This document shows positions 47,165 through 56,429 of a stretch of DNA of 64,000 bases, piece by piece. The DNA is from Dyella dinghuensis (GTDB lineage: Bacteria; Pseudomonadota; Gammaproteobacteria; Xanthomonadales; Rhodanobacteraceae), in assembly GCF_003977615.1 (NCBI RefSeq), contig NZ_RYZR01000007.1, positions 62,001 to 126,000 on the forward strand, written 5' to 3'. The notes under the pieces are model-generated. The model was not told the DNA's origin, made no database searches, and saw nothing but the letters and a program-made list of their open reading frames with translations. Position 1 is the first letter of the stretch. Every line of letters starts with the position of its first letter. The translations under genes were made by a program, and so were the position numbers.

Positions 47165-48065
47165 CGGCGCCTGCAGACTTGTGCGTTCGAATGAATTGCA
47201 AAGTGTCTTCAAGCGTAGGAGCGTCATTCTTCAAGGGGCGAGAGAATGCAAAGACCATGGCGATGTGACCGACGCCCGGATAAAGCTTCAGCGTCACCGG
47301 CACGTGGTGCGCTTGCAGTACATGTGTCAGCGACATGGCGTTTGACGGGTCGACTTCTTTGTCGGCCGTGCCTTGCAGCAGCAACATCGGCGGTTCGTTT
47401 CCGCTCACGAAGCGCACAGGCTGCGCGCGCGCCTGCGATGCTTCGTCATGGCCGAACATGCCGAGCATGTCTTTCTCGTCGGCCGGAATTGGCATGAAGT
47501 CGTAGCAGCCGGCCAGTCCGATGAAGCCGGCGAAATCTGTCGGATGTAAGTCGTACGGTGCAAGCCACGATGGATCGGTCATCAGTAGCGCGCCGATCTG
47601 GCCACCCGCGGAGTGACCCATTACGAAAATATCGTTCGGCGCACCGCCAAATTCCTGCGCGTGCTGATGCGTCCATGCGACAGCTCTCGCGGCGTCCTGC
47701 ATGAAGCCATCCATTTTCACTTGCGGGTATTTGCGATAGTCGGGAATAACGGCGATCACGCCGTGCGATGCGAGTGTGGTGCCGACGAAGCGATACCACG
47801 CACGTTCGCCGTGCGTCCAGCTTCCACCGTAGAAAAAGACCACGACGGGTGCGTGCTCGGCGTTGGCCGGGCGATAGACATCGAGTTTGAGCTGATGCTG
47901 TGTATCGAACACGATGCCGGATGTTGTTTCGATGCCGGCGTGTCGATCGGTGGTGTTGAGTCCCGCGAAAAGCGTGGCTCTGCAACCACCAAGCACCACC
48001 ACCATTGCCAGCAATGCGGCGCGTAAAAACAACGATAGCGGGGATCGGTGAGGTGGAAAGATCAT
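47151..48065 (-). CDS. Alpha/beta hydrolase lipoprotein (esterase/lipase)
   Basis: A 304-residue hydrolase. The ATG at 48065 gives a hydrophobic leader with lipobox LGGC (Cys28), so it is probably a lipoprotein. The oxyanion segment FFYGGSWTHGE, nucleophile motif GHSAGG, and later Asp (GTADKEVD) and His (PGVGHIAM) form a full triad. It belongs to the BD-FAE/carboxylesterase type; the substrate is unknown. It lies 64 bp downstream of dusB on the same strand. Confidence 0.82.
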   Translation of the reverse strand: MIFPPHRSPLSLFLRAALLAMVVVLGGCRATLFAGLNTTDRHAGIETTSGIVFDTQHQLKLDVYRPANAEHAPVVVFFYGGSWTHGERAWYRFVGTTLASHGVIAVIPDYRKYPQVKMDGFMQDAARAVAWTHQHAQEFGGAPNDIFVMGHSAGGQIGALLMTDPSWLAPYDLHPTDFAGFIGLAGCYDFMPIPADEKDMLGMFGHDEASQARAQPVRFVSGNEPPMLLLQGTADKEVDPSNAMSLTHVLQAHHVPVTLKLYPGVGHIAMVFAFSRPLKNDAPTLEDTLQFIRTHKSAGAVTAH

Positions 48066-48129
48066 CGGTACATACGCAAGCACGAAAATCCGATGATGCC
48101 TGCAATCGCTCCGCAAAGGTTTGCGCCGG

Positions 48130-49116
48130 TCAGGCGGCAAGACTGCAGTTGTCCTGCAATACATCGAAATAATCGCGGGTCAGGCGCAACTGGTCGCTGG
48201 CGCTCTCGGCGCGATTGACGACATCACGAAACGCAATGTTTTCCGGCCGATCTTTCGCGTACCAGCCCAGATGCTTGCGTGCGATTCGCACGCCAGCCTG
48301 TTCGCCGTAAAACGCGTAAAGGTGTTCGAGATGGCCGAGCAGAATGGTCGAAATGTCGGAGGGCGACGGCTGATGCAGCAACTGTCCGGTGGCGAGGTAG
48401 TGTGATATCTCGCGGAAGATCCACGGGCGGCCCTGCGCGCCGCGACCGATCATCACGGCGTCCGCGCCAGTCACATCGAGTACGTGTTTCGCTTGTTGCG
48501 GCGTGGTGATATCGCCGTTCGCCAACACCGGAATGCGCACCGCCGATTTCACCGCTGCAATGGTGTCGTATTCCGCTTCGCCCTCGTATTTGTCGGCGCG
48601 CGTGCGGCCATGCACGGCGAGTGCCGCGATGCCGTTGTCTTCAGCGATACGCGCAATGGTCAATGCGTTCTTGTGCTGACGATCCCATCCCGTGCGGATT
48701 TTCAGCGTCACCGGTACATCCACCGCATCCACGACCGCTTTCACAATGCGTGCGACGAGCGGTTCGTCCTGCAACAGCGCAGAGCCCGACCACACGTTGC
48801 ACACCTTCTTGGCGGGGCAGCCCATATTGATATCGATGATCTGCGCACCGTTCGCGACGTTAAAGCGTGCTGCTTCGGCGAGCATCGTCGGATCGTAGCC
48901 CGCGATCTGCACGCTGACCGGCTCGGGCTCGCCCTTGTGATCCATGCGCTTGAGCGACTTGCGCGTCCGCCACAGGCGCGGATCGGCCGTCGTCATTTCG
49001 GACACAGCAAGGCCCGCCCCCAGCCGTTTGCAGAGCAACCGGAAAGGCTTGTCGGTGACGCCGGCCATGGGGGCCAGCACCACCGGCGGGTCAATGCGGT
49101 AAGGGCCGATTTGCAT
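48130..49116 (-). CDS. dusB: tRNA-dihydrouridine synthase B
   Basis: A 328-residue flavoprotein that reduces uridines in the tRNA D loop. The N-terminal VVLAPMAGVTDKPFR, the catalytic Cys segment INMGCPAKKVCN, and GADAVMIGRGAQGRPWIF define DusB rather than DusA/C. The start at 49116 (MQIGPYRI) gives the family length. In enterobacteria dusB is followed by fis; here an esterase gene follows instead. Confidence 0.93.
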   Translation of the reverse strand: MQIGPYRIDPPVVLAPMAGVTDKPFRLLCKRLGAGLAVSEMTTADPRLWRTRKSLKRMDHKGEPEPVSVQIAGYDPTMLAEAARFNVANGAQIIDINMGCPAKKVCNVWSGSALLQDEPLVARIVKAVVDAVDVPVTLKIRTGWDRQHKNALTIARIAEDNGIAALAVHGRTRADKYEGEAEYDTIAAVKSAVRIPVLANGDITTPQQAKHVLDVTGADAVMIGRGAQGRPWIFREISHYLATGQLLHQPSPSDISTILLGHLEHLYAFYGEQAGVRIARKHLGWYAKDRPENIAFRDVVNRAESASDQLRLTRDYFDVLQDNCSLAA

Positions 49117-49179
49117 CCGGCTATTGTAGCCGGTGCGGCGGGATGGGTTCCCCGCCACACGAAAAGCCCCGGAAAACGT

Positions 49180-50499
49180 TCAGTGAACGGGTAAATCTGC
49201 CAGCGCTTCGGGGCGGTGTTTGTGCTGAAACAGCACCATGAAGAGCACCGCGACGATTAGAGAATACGCCGCAAACGTCATCCAGATACCGTGCCATTCC
49301 AGGCTGTGGTCGGGGCGTGTGAAATAGCGATCGATGATCAAGCCGCTGAGCGAGCTGCCGAGCACCGCGCCCACGCCATTGGTCATCAGCATGAACAGGC
49401 CTTGCGCGCTGGCGCGAATCGCCGGGTCGCTTTCGCCTTCCACAAACAGCGAGCCGGAGATATTGAAGAAGTCGAAGGCCATGCCATAGACGATGCACGA
49501 CAGCACGATCATCCACAGACCATCGCCGGGATTGCCGAAGGCGAACAAACCGAAGCGCAGCGTCCACGCCACCATGCTGATCAGCATCACGGCCTTGATA
49601 CCGAAGCGTTTGAGGAAGAACGGGATCGCCAGGATGAATAACGTTTCGGACACCTGCGAAATCGACATGATGATCGCGGGATAGCGCACCGCGATCAGAT
49701 CTTTGTAGGTGTCGACACGTGAGAAATCGTGCAGGAACGTATCGCCGTAAGCATTGGTCAATTGCAAGGCGGCACCAAGCAGCATGGCAAATACGAAGAA
49801 GATGGTCATCTTGCGCTGCTTAAGAAGATGCAGTGCTGGGCCAGACATGACCATAACAAAGAAGGTGGCAATTCTGCCGCCCGTAAACGGGATGCCTGAC
49901 ATACGCGATATATCCGCCAAACGATCTTGCGAAATCCCACGCAGGCGCGGAGGACAAGCGGGCAACGTAAAGGCGTACAGGCCCAGCACCAACGCCGCAC
50001 CAGCGGCTACGTAGAACTGACCGGTCGTCGTTTCCAGATGCAGGAGACTGACAGTCCACATCGCGACGATAAAGCCCACCGTGCCCCACACGCGGATCGG
50101 CGGATACACACGCACCACGTCCACGCCATCCTGTTTCAATGCGTTGTACGCCACCGTAATCGCCAGCGCGATGGTGGGCATGTAGCACATCATGTTGAGC
50201 AGCATTACCCAGAACAGCGTGCCCGGATCGTTGATCGCCGGCACGATGCACAGCACGACCGCACCCAACAGATGCAGACAGCCATACAGGCGTTCGGCGC
50301 GAATCCATTTGTCCGCAATCACGCCGGTGATCGAAGGCATGAAGAGCGAGGCGATGCCCATCGTCGAGAAGATGGCGCCGAACTGCGTGCCTGACCAATG
50401 GCGATTCTGGAACCAGTACGCGCCGATGGTGATCAGCCAGGCCCCCCACACGAAGAACTGGAGAAAGTTCATCGCAATGAGTCGCAGCTTAAGGCTCAT
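49180..50499 (-). CDS. MFS nucleoside:H+ symporter-like transporter
   Basis: A 439-residue inner-membrane protein with about 12 hydrophobic segments. LRLIAMNFLQFFVWGAWLITIGAYW at the N-terminus (split: MNFLQFFVWGAW, then LITIGAYW) and SLFMPSITGVIADKW are typical of the NupG/XapB nucleoside:proton symporters. The start at 50499 is chosen because the upstream extension is not hydrophobic or conserved. Substrate by family only. Divergent from a LysE-type exporter. Confidence 0.85.
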   Translation of the reverse strand: MSLKLRLIAMNFLQFFVWGAWLITIGAYWFQNRHWSGTQFGAIFSTMGIASLFMPSITGVIADKWIRAERLYGCLHLLGAVVLCIVPAINDPGTLFWVMLLNMMCYMPTIALAITVAYNALKQDGVDVVRVYPPIRVWGTVGFIVAMWTVSLLHLETTTGQFYVAAGAALVLGLYAFTLPACPPRLRGISQDRLADISRMSGIPFTGGRIATFFVMVMSGPALHLLKQRKMTIFFVFAMLLGAALQLTNAYGDTFLHDFSRVDTYKDLIAVRYPAIIMSISQVSETLFILAIPFFLKRFGIKAVMLISMVAWTLRFGLFAFGNPGDGLWMIVLSCIVYGMAFDFFNISGSLFVEGESDPAIRASAQGLFMLMTNGVGAVLGSSLSGLIIDRYFTRPDHSLEWHGIWMTFAAYSLIVAVLFMVLFQHKHRPEALADLPVH

Positions 50500-50673
50500 G
50501 GGCACATCTCCGGCATGGTCTTTCCCCCTGAAAAAGGCCGGGGAAAATCCCTGGGCCACAAAGCGCTGGCAGCGTAGAGGAAGGCGTGCCCGGCGGGCAA
50601 GGCGCAACGCGGCGCGATGTCTTGTGCCGGGTCTGCCGTTAAACTGTCGGCGCATCCCCCGGAGTGCCTCCCC

Positions 50674-51306
50674 ATGAGCCTGTTCATCACGATCGCGATC
50701 ATCCAGATCATCGCCTTGGCCATCCCAGGGCCGGATTTCTTTTTCGTCTCGCAGACTGCCATCAGTCGTTCTCGTTACGAAGCAATGGCGGGCGTCGTCG
50801 GCATCGCACTAGGTGTGGCGGTGTGGGCTGCGCTGGCGCTGCTCGGTCTGCAATTGCTGTTGCAGAAGCTGATCTGGTTGCAGCGTTTGATCGCCATCGG
50901 CGGTGGCCTTTATCTGTGCTGGATGGGCGTGCAGATGTTGCGCGCCGGTTTCGCCAAGCCGGATAACGGCGCGGCGGAATCGCAGGCGGTGCAGACCACG
51001 ACGGGCGCGTGGCGTTCGTTGACGCGCGGACTGTTCACCAATCTCGCCAATCCCAAGGCGGTGATCTATTTCGCCAGCATCTTCTCGGGTTTTGTCGGTG
51101 CAGGCGTCAGTCCCGCGGCGCGCTGGGGCCTATGGACGATGGTGGTGATCGAAACGCTGCTGTGGTTTTCGTTCGTCGCGGTGTGTTTCGCGTTGCCGGT
51201 GATGCGCCGCGGCTATCTGCGCATTCGACGCTGGATCGATGGCTGCGCGGGCGCCGTGTTCATGCTCTTCGGCTTGCATCTGATCTTTTCTCAGCGCAGC
51301 ACTTGA
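50674..51306 (+). CDS. LysE/RhtB family exporter
   Basis: A 210-residue inner-membrane protein with six hydrophobic segments. The IPGPDFFFVSQTAIS motif after the first helix and GLFTNLANPKAVIYFASI are hallmarks of LysE/RhtB amino acid exporters. The exported amino acid is not predictable. GGAGTG precedes the ATG. The 3' end overlaps the convergent UDG gene by 16 bp. Confidence 0.88.
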   Translation: MSLFITIAIIQIIALAIPGPDFFFVSQTAISRSRYEAMAGVVGIALGVAVWAALALLGLQLLLQKLIWLQRLIAIGGGLYLCWMGVQMLRAGFAKPDNGAAESQAVQTTTGAWRSLTRGLFTNLANPKAVIYFASIFSGFVGAGVSPAARWGLWTMVVIETLLWFSFVAVCFALPVMRRGYLRIRRWIDGCAGAVFMLFGLHLIFSQRST

Positions 51307-51884
51307 GCGACCTCGTCGCGCAAGACGGGTAGCAGTTCCTGCTCGAACCACGGATTGCGTTTGAGCCATGCCTGATTGCGCGGACTGGGATGCGGAAGTG
51401 GCAACACGCCGTTTGCGAGATGCGTGCGCCACGCTTGTACGGTGTCGGTGAGCGAGCGTCCGCGACGTTCGCGAAGCAGCCCGGCTTGCGCGTACTGGCC
51501 GATGGCTAGCGTCAGCTGCACCTGCTTGAGTCGCGGCAGCAGACGCGGATGCCACGTCGGCGCGCACTCGGGTCGCGGCGGTAAATCGGCGCCTCGGCTG
51601 CTGCCGGGAAAACAGAAACCCATGCCTACGATGGCGACGCGTTCGGCGTCGTAAAACGTCGTGCGATCGATAGCGAGCCAGCCGCGCAGGCGATCGCCGC
51701 TGACGTCGTCGAACGGAATGCCGCTCGCATGCACTTTGCGGCCGGGCGCCTGGCCTACGATCAACAAGCGTGATGACGTCGATGCCTGTACAACGGGACG
51801 CGGCCCGTCGGGTAAGTAGGGCGCGCACAAACGGCACGCGCGAATCTCCGCGAGCAAAGGTGCCAGCGAATTGCGACGGCTCAC
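51291..51884 (-). CDS. Uracil-DNA glycosylase family protein, likely Fe-S type
   Basis: A 197-residue UDG-fold protein with the motif-1 segment GQAPG (residues 44-48) and the motif-3 segment PHPSPRN near 165. Cys17-x2-Cys20 and Cys91-x15-Cys107 match the four-cysteine spacing of the [4Fe-4S] cluster in family 4/5 glycosylases. It would remove uracil or a similar base, or act as a divergent relative. It begins with GTG inside the stop of the FAD oxidase gene (GTGA), so translation is coupled, although the two functions have no obvious link. Confidence 0.78.
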   Translation of the reverse strand: MSRRNSLAPLLAEIRACRLCAPYLPDGPRPVVQASTSSRLLIVGQAPGRKVHASGIPFDDVSGDRLRGWLAIDRTTFYDAERVAIVGMGFCFPGSSRGADLPPRPECAPTWHPRLLPRLKQVQLTLAIGQYAQAGLLRERRGRSLTDTVQAWRTHLANGVLPLPHPSPRNQAWLKRNPWFEQELLPVLRDEVAQVLR

Positions 51885-53251
51885 GGCAAGAGCTTGCCCG
51901 GATTGAGGATGCCATCCGGATCGAATGCCGCTTTCACGTTATGCATGAGGTTGAGCGTGCTTGGCTGCAACGCGAGCGGCATGAATTCGCGCTTTACCAG
52001 GCCGATGCCGTGTTCGCCGGACAACGTGCCGTGCAGTGAAATCACTAACGCAAAAACCTCAGCGAGACAGACGTGCGCACGTTCGCGTTCGGCCTCGTCG
52101 CGAGGGAGAAGATTGACATGAAGGTTGCCATTGCCGGCATGACCGAATGTCACGATCAACACGTCGTGCTTTTTCGACAGCAAACGAATGCCGTCGACCA
52201 GTTCGGGCAAGCGACTCACCGGCACAACAACGTCTTCGTTAATCTTGTTCGGCGATATCGTGCGCTGCGCAGGCGACAGCGCTTTGCGCGCCGACCATAA
52301 CGCCTGTGTTTCTTCCGCCGTTTGTGCAACGCGCAGTTCGTCCAGTCCATCGCCGCGCGCAGCGCGGGAAACGGCTTCGACGGCCGACGGCAAGGTTTCA
52401 GGCTCACCATCGACCTCGATCATCAGCATCGCCCCTGCAACCGGCACGCTGTCGCCGCCATGGTCGCGAGCGAGCTTGAGCGCTACGTCATCGATAAATT
52501 CCAGCGCGCATGGCGTTACAGGCTGCGCCATGATGCGCGCAACGGCATGCGCTGCACTGCTTACATCGCGGTACGTTGCGCGCAGCGTGCGCAAACCGGT
52601 CGGCTTGGGCGTGAGTTTGAGCGTGGCTTCTGTGATCAGCGCCAGCGTGCCCTCTGAGCCGATCAGCAGGCGCGTGAGGTCGTAGCCGGTTGCGCCTTTG
52701 CTTGTATACGTGCCGCAGCGAAATCCTTCTCCCGTACCCGCCACGGCGCGCAATCCGAGCGTGTTTTCGCGCGGGCTGCCATATTTCACCGTGCGTGGAC
52801 CCGCGGAGTTGCATGCGAGATTGCCGCCGATGCTGCACCATGGTGAAGACGTTGGATCTGGCGGCCAGAAAAAACCGTGCGGTCTGAGCGCGATTTGCAA
52901 GTCACCGTTCAATACGCCAGGTTCGACAATCGCGTACCGGTTTTCCGGATCGATCCGCACGATACGATTCATCCGTTCGAAACTCACTACCACACCACCG
53001 TCTACCGGGACGGTAGCGCCTGTGGTGTTCGTGCCGCGCCCACGCGCGACGACGGGTACGCGATGCTCGCGGCAAACGCGAACCAGGCTTTCTATCTGCG
53101 GATGTTCCTGCGCAAACACCACCGCATCGGGCAGCGCGTTGCGGCGCGAGTTGTCGTAGGCGTATGCCAGCCGCTTCGCTTCATTCGTGGAGCAACCCTC
53201 TTTACCGAAAACGGCATGCAGTGTGTCGACCAGGGAATCGGGTAGTTTCAT
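51881..53251 (-). CDS. FAD-linked oxidase (GlcD/D-lactate dehydrogenase type)
   Basis: A 456-residue flavoprotein of the vanillyl-alcohol-oxidase fold. The FAD-binding half includes VVARGRGTNTTGATVP and GSEGTLALITEATLKL; the C-terminal half has the metal/substrate segment TFGHAGNGNLHVN and SGEHGIGLVKREF. Family members oxidise D-2-hydroxy acids such as D-lactate, glycolate or D-2-hydroxyglutarate, passing electrons to quinone or ETF. No GlcE/GlcF partners are adjacent, which points away from glycolate oxidase. Confidence 0.88.
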   Translation of the reverse strand: MKLPDSLVDTLHAVFGKEGCSTNEAKRLAYAYDNSRRNALPDAVVFAQEHPQIESLVRVCREHRVPVVARGRGTNTTGATVPVDGGVVVSFERMNRIVRIDPENRYAIVEPGVLNGDLQIALRPHGFFWPPDPTSSPWCSIGGNLACNSAGPRTVKYGSPRENTLGLRAVAGTGEGFRCGTYTSKGATGYDLTRLLIGSEGTLALITEATLKLTPKPTGLRTLRATYRDVSSAAHAVARIMAQPVTPCALEFIDDVALKLARDHGGDSVPVAGAMLMIEVDGEPETLPSAVEAVSRAARGDGLDELRVAQTAEETQALWSARKALSPAQRTISPNKINEDVVVPVSRLPELVDGIRLLSKKHDVLIVTFGHAGNGNLHVNLLPRDEAERERAHVCLAEVFALVISLHGTLSGEHGIGLVKREFMPLALQPSTLNLMHNVKAAFDPDGILNPGKLLP

Positions 53252-53286
53252 GCGTGGAAGTATCCCACCATGGCGTTCTTCGTGCG

Positions 53287-53643
53287 TCAGGAAGCGTCAA
53301 AAGCGCCTTGCAGCCAGTTCATGGTTGCGTGGTCAGCCGGTCCGTCGTAACTGACGACATCGAAGCGGCAGGCGCGATGTGCGTGCTTTGGATGCGCGGC
53401 GAGCCAGAGTTGTGCCGTTTGAACCAGGCGCGCCTGCTTCGTTGCAGTGATGGAAGCGAGCGCATCACCGTGTCCGGCGCGCAGTCGATGACGTACTTCG
53501 ACGAACACCACGACATCGCCGTGGCGCATCACCAGATCAAGCTCGCCGTAACGCGTGGTGTAGTTGCGAGCCAGCACGTTGAGTCCGGCCCGTTCCAGTT
53601 CCTTGCACGCGCGCTCCTCGAACGCGGCACCTGCCGCGCGCAT
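53287..53643 (-). CDS. yraN: YraN family (UPF0102) nuclease-like protein
   Basis: A 118-residue protein with the endonuclease-like fold signature: FEERACKELERAGLNVLARNY, then GELDLVMRHGDVVVFVEVRHR, which has the E-x-D...E-x-K-type site (here E-x-R, a variant of the usual VEVK). Its ATG overlaps the lpoA stop (TGATG). The lpoA-yraN order beside rsmI is that of E. coli. Confidence 0.9.
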   Translation of the reverse strand: MRAAGAAFEERACKELERAGLNVLARNYTTRYGELDLVMRHGDVVVFVEVRHRLRAGHGDALASITATKQARLVQTAQLWLAAHPKHAHRACRFDVVSYDGPADHATMNWLQGAFDAS

Positions 53644-55493
53644 CAGCCGTTTGCAGGTTGTGCGGGTTGCACTGGCGGTGCGGAGGCGGGTGCCGGTGCG
53701 GTGCCCGCTGGCGCGGGGCCGCCAGGTGCATTGTCCATTTGCAACGTGCCATTCATCGGGCGCGCCACGCCATCCTGGAACTTCAACCACGTCAGCACGC
53801 GATTGATATGGCCGAACGTATCGCCCGCCAGCTGGCCCGTCGCGCCGGGCAGATAACTGCCTGGATGATTGCGCAGCCAGTCGACATAGGGCACCAGATT
53901 CCATGCATCCATGCCGAACGCAAACAGCTGTGCCGTGGCACCGCGCGCGGCAGGCAATTGCGCCGAGACTTCCTGATAACTCGGAAGGCCTGTTTGCGCG
54001 TCGAACAACCACGGCGCGTCGCAGAATTCCACGCCTTCCAGGTCACGGTCGGCGATCGCGTTGTCGCTGCCGCCATAAATATGCGACGTGGCAAAAACCG
54101 GCAGATTGATACGCGCCACACGCAACTGCGGCAACAACAAGCGTGCCTGATCGACGCGCATGCTGATGAAGATACCTGCATCGCTTCCCGCGTTGCCTGC
54201 ATTCAAGCCGTTGATGGCGTCGCCATAGTTGACGTTGCCGGAGGCGATTTGCGCGTTGCCCGCCAATTGCCCACCCTTAGCCTGCCACTCCGTTTTGAAG
54301 GCGACGGCGGAACGCTTTGCAAAGTCGTCGTTCGACGTCACCACGTACGCGGTGTGAATGCCGCGGTCGATCATATGATCGGCTACCTGCGCGCCTTCGT
54401 CTTCCGGCAGCAACGCGAATTGGCTCGCATTGCCGGCGGGAACGGTCTTGTTGTCCGAACGATTGAGCGCGAGCACCGGGACCGGCAGCGATGGCTGGCT
54501 CAGCACGCCCAATACTTCCGGCCGTGTCAGCGGACCGACAACCAGCTGAGCGCCATCGGTCACAGCCTGGTTATAGGCCTTGATCGCGCTGGCTGCATTG
54601 CCGCCACTGTCGTACACACGCACCATCGCGCGCGGTGCGTGTGTATCGGATGACTGGAAATACGCGGCGAAAAAGCCTTCGCGAATCGCGGCGGAGATCG
54701 AAACCAGGCCATCGTTGTTGGGCAGCAACAACGCAATCTGCGCGGGCATTTTGTAACCCTCGCGCACGCTCGCATTGCTACCGGGAACCAGTGTGCCGAC
54801 GGGCTGTTCCAGACTGGGTTGCGGAGCGGCGACTGTCACACCCAGGCGTCCCAGTGCTTCACTGACCCACGGGAACATCGGATCGCCCGCCTGCATCGCT
54901 GCAGCACGCGCTTTAAGTGCGGTGACACCAAGTCGAGCGAGCAACGAAATGGCTGCATCGCGATTCTGCGTGCGATCGAGGCCCTGCAATTGGTGGTCGA
55001 GTTCGACGCGTGTTTGCGCAGCACCCCAAAAATCGCTGGTGCCTGCCAGTGCGTCGGCACGCAACGTCAACAGGCGAGGACGCAGGTTCGGCGGCACGCT
55101 GAGATCCGGCTGCGTTGTCAGCTGCAATGCAGCGGCTGGATTGTTTTGATGCAATGCGATTTCCGCGCGCAACAGATCCAGGCGCAGGGGTTCGTCGTCG
55201 GTCAATTCCTTGCGCTGGATGCCCGCGACAATCGGCCCCGCGCGATCCAGCGCGTTTTCCTGACGATAGGCTTCGGCCGCGAGCAGGTTGTAGTGGTCGG
55301 AGCGGCCAGGGTTTTGCTGGGCAAGCATCACGTACGCCTGCGCGGCGCGGTCGAACTGTCCCTGGTTGGCCAGATCGGCTGCGTTTTGAGCCGCAGCAAT
55401 TTCAGCGGGCGAGCGCGGCACGAGGGACGGCACGCAGGCGCTCAGTACCAGTGAAATCAGCAATCCCGATGCTGCAAGCCGACACAGGCGCAT
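53643..55493 (-). CDS. lpoA: Penicillin-binding protein activator LpoA
   Basis: A 616-residue outer-membrane lipoprotein. The ATG at 55493 follows GAGGAA and gives a signal with lipobox LSAC (Cys20). An N-terminal helical TPR-like region (about 30-240) precedes a C-terminal periplasmic-binding-protein-like domain (IALLLPNNDGLVSISAAIREG onward, with GDAINGLNAGNAGSDAGIF). LpoA activates the bifunctional synthase PBP1A across the periplasm. The C-terminal 35 residues are a Pro/Ala tail. Divergent from rsmI. Confidence 0.9.
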   Translation of the reverse strand: MRLCRLAASGLLISLVLSACVPSLVPRSPAEIAAAQNAADLANQGQFDRAAQAYVMLAQQNPGRSDHYNLLAAEAYRQENALDRAGPIVAGIQRKELTDDEPLRLDLLRAEIALHQNNPAAALQLTTQPDLSVPPNLRPRLLTLRADALAGTSDFWGAAQTRVELDHQLQGLDRTQNRDAAISLLARLGVTALKARAAAMQAGDPMFPWVSEALGRLGVTVAAPQPSLEQPVGTLVPGSNASVREGYKMPAQIALLLPNNDGLVSISAAIREGFFAAYFQSSDTHAPRAMVRVYDSGGNAASAIKAYNQAVTDGAQLVVGPLTRPEVLGVLSQPSLPVPVLALNRSDNKTVPAGNASQFALLPEDEGAQVADHMIDRGIHTAYVVTSNDDFAKRSAVAFKTEWQAKGGQLAGNAQIASGNVNYGDAINGLNAGNAGSDAGIFISMRVDQARLLLPQLRVARINLPVFATSHIYGGSDNAIADRDLEGVEFCDAPWLFDAQTGLPSYQEVSAQLPAARGATAQLFAFGMDAWNLVPYVDWLRNHPGSYLPGATGQLAGDTFGHINRVLTWLKFQDGVARPMNGTLQMDNAPGGPAPAGTAPAPASAPPVQPAQPANG

Positions 55494-55581
55494 GAAAATT
55501 CCTCGATTCTTCTCGACAGGGGTGGCGATTGCGCGATCATAGCCGATCACATCGACGCGCCGTGGCGGACGGATTCCCAAA

Positions 55582-56409
55582 ATGACAGCACATCAGACCG
55601 GTTGCCTGTGGGTCGTGGCCACGCCGATTGGCCATCGCGACGACATCTCCGCGCGCGCCATCGAGACACTGCGTAACGTTTCGGTCATCGCCGCGGAGGA
55701 CACCCGGCACAGCCGCCCGCTGATGCTTCAGCTCAACATTTCCACGCCCTTGATTGCGTTACATGAACACAACGAGCGTGAAGCGGTCGCAGCGATCGTC
55801 AGGCGTTTGCAGGACGGGGAATCGGTCGCGTTGATTTCCGATGCCGGGACGCCGCTGGTCAGCGATCCGGGTTTCCGGCTGGTGCGGGCGGCGCGTGAGG
55901 CGGGTATTCGCTGTGCGCCGGTGCCGGGGGCGTGTGCGGCGATTGCTGCGCTGTCGGTGGCCGGTCTGCCGAGCGACCGCTTCGTATTCGAAGGTTTTTT
56001 GCCGCCCAAATCCGCCGCACGCCGCTCGCGCTTGCAGGAACTTGCGGGCGATGCGCGTACGCTGATTTTCTACGAATCGTCGCATCGCGTGGTGGAAAGC
56101 CTCACGGATATGCGCGACGTGTTCGGTGGCGAGAGACCGGGCGTTGTTGCACGCGAACTCACCAAGATGTTCGAGACAGTCCTGGGAGAGCCGCTTGCCG
56201 AGCTGGTCGAGCGCGTGACGTCCGATCCGAATCAGCAGCGCGGCGAGTTCGTCATTCTCGTCGCCGGTCGAGGCGAGCACGAAGATGATCAGCTCGCCGA
56301 GGGCCGTCGCGTGTTTACGATATTGCGGCAAGAGTTGCCGGCGGCGAAGGCCGCCAAACTGGCCGCTGCCATCACTGGCGCGCCGCGCAAGGCGCTTTAC
56401 GAAGGCTAA
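55582..56409 (+). CDS. rsmI: 16S rRNA 2'-O-ribose C1402 methyltransferase
   Basis: A 275-residue SAM-dependent methyltransferase of the tetrapyrrole-methylase fold. LWVVATPIGHRDDIS at the start, AEDTRHSRPL, ISDAGTPLVSDPG and the FYESSHRV motif are characteristic. It methylates C1402 in the ribosomal decoding centre. Placed back to back with lpoA as in E. coli, and followed by rnpB as in many gammaproteobacteria, here with one minus-strand gene between. Confidence 0.95.
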   Translation: MTAHQTGCLWVVATPIGHRDDISARAIETLRNVSVIAAEDTRHSRPLMLQLNISTPLIALHEHNEREAVAAIVRRLQDGESVALISDAGTPLVSDPGFRLVRAAREAGIRCAPVPGACAAIAALSVAGLPSDRFVFEGFLPPKSAARRSRLQELAGDARTLIFYESSHRVVESLTDMRDVFGGERPGVVARELTKMFETVLGEPLAELVERVTSDPNQQRGEFVILVAGRGEHEDDQLAEGRRVFTILRQELPAAKAAKLAAAITGAPRKALYEG

Positions 56410-56429
56410 TCGCTCTGCAAAGCGAGCGT

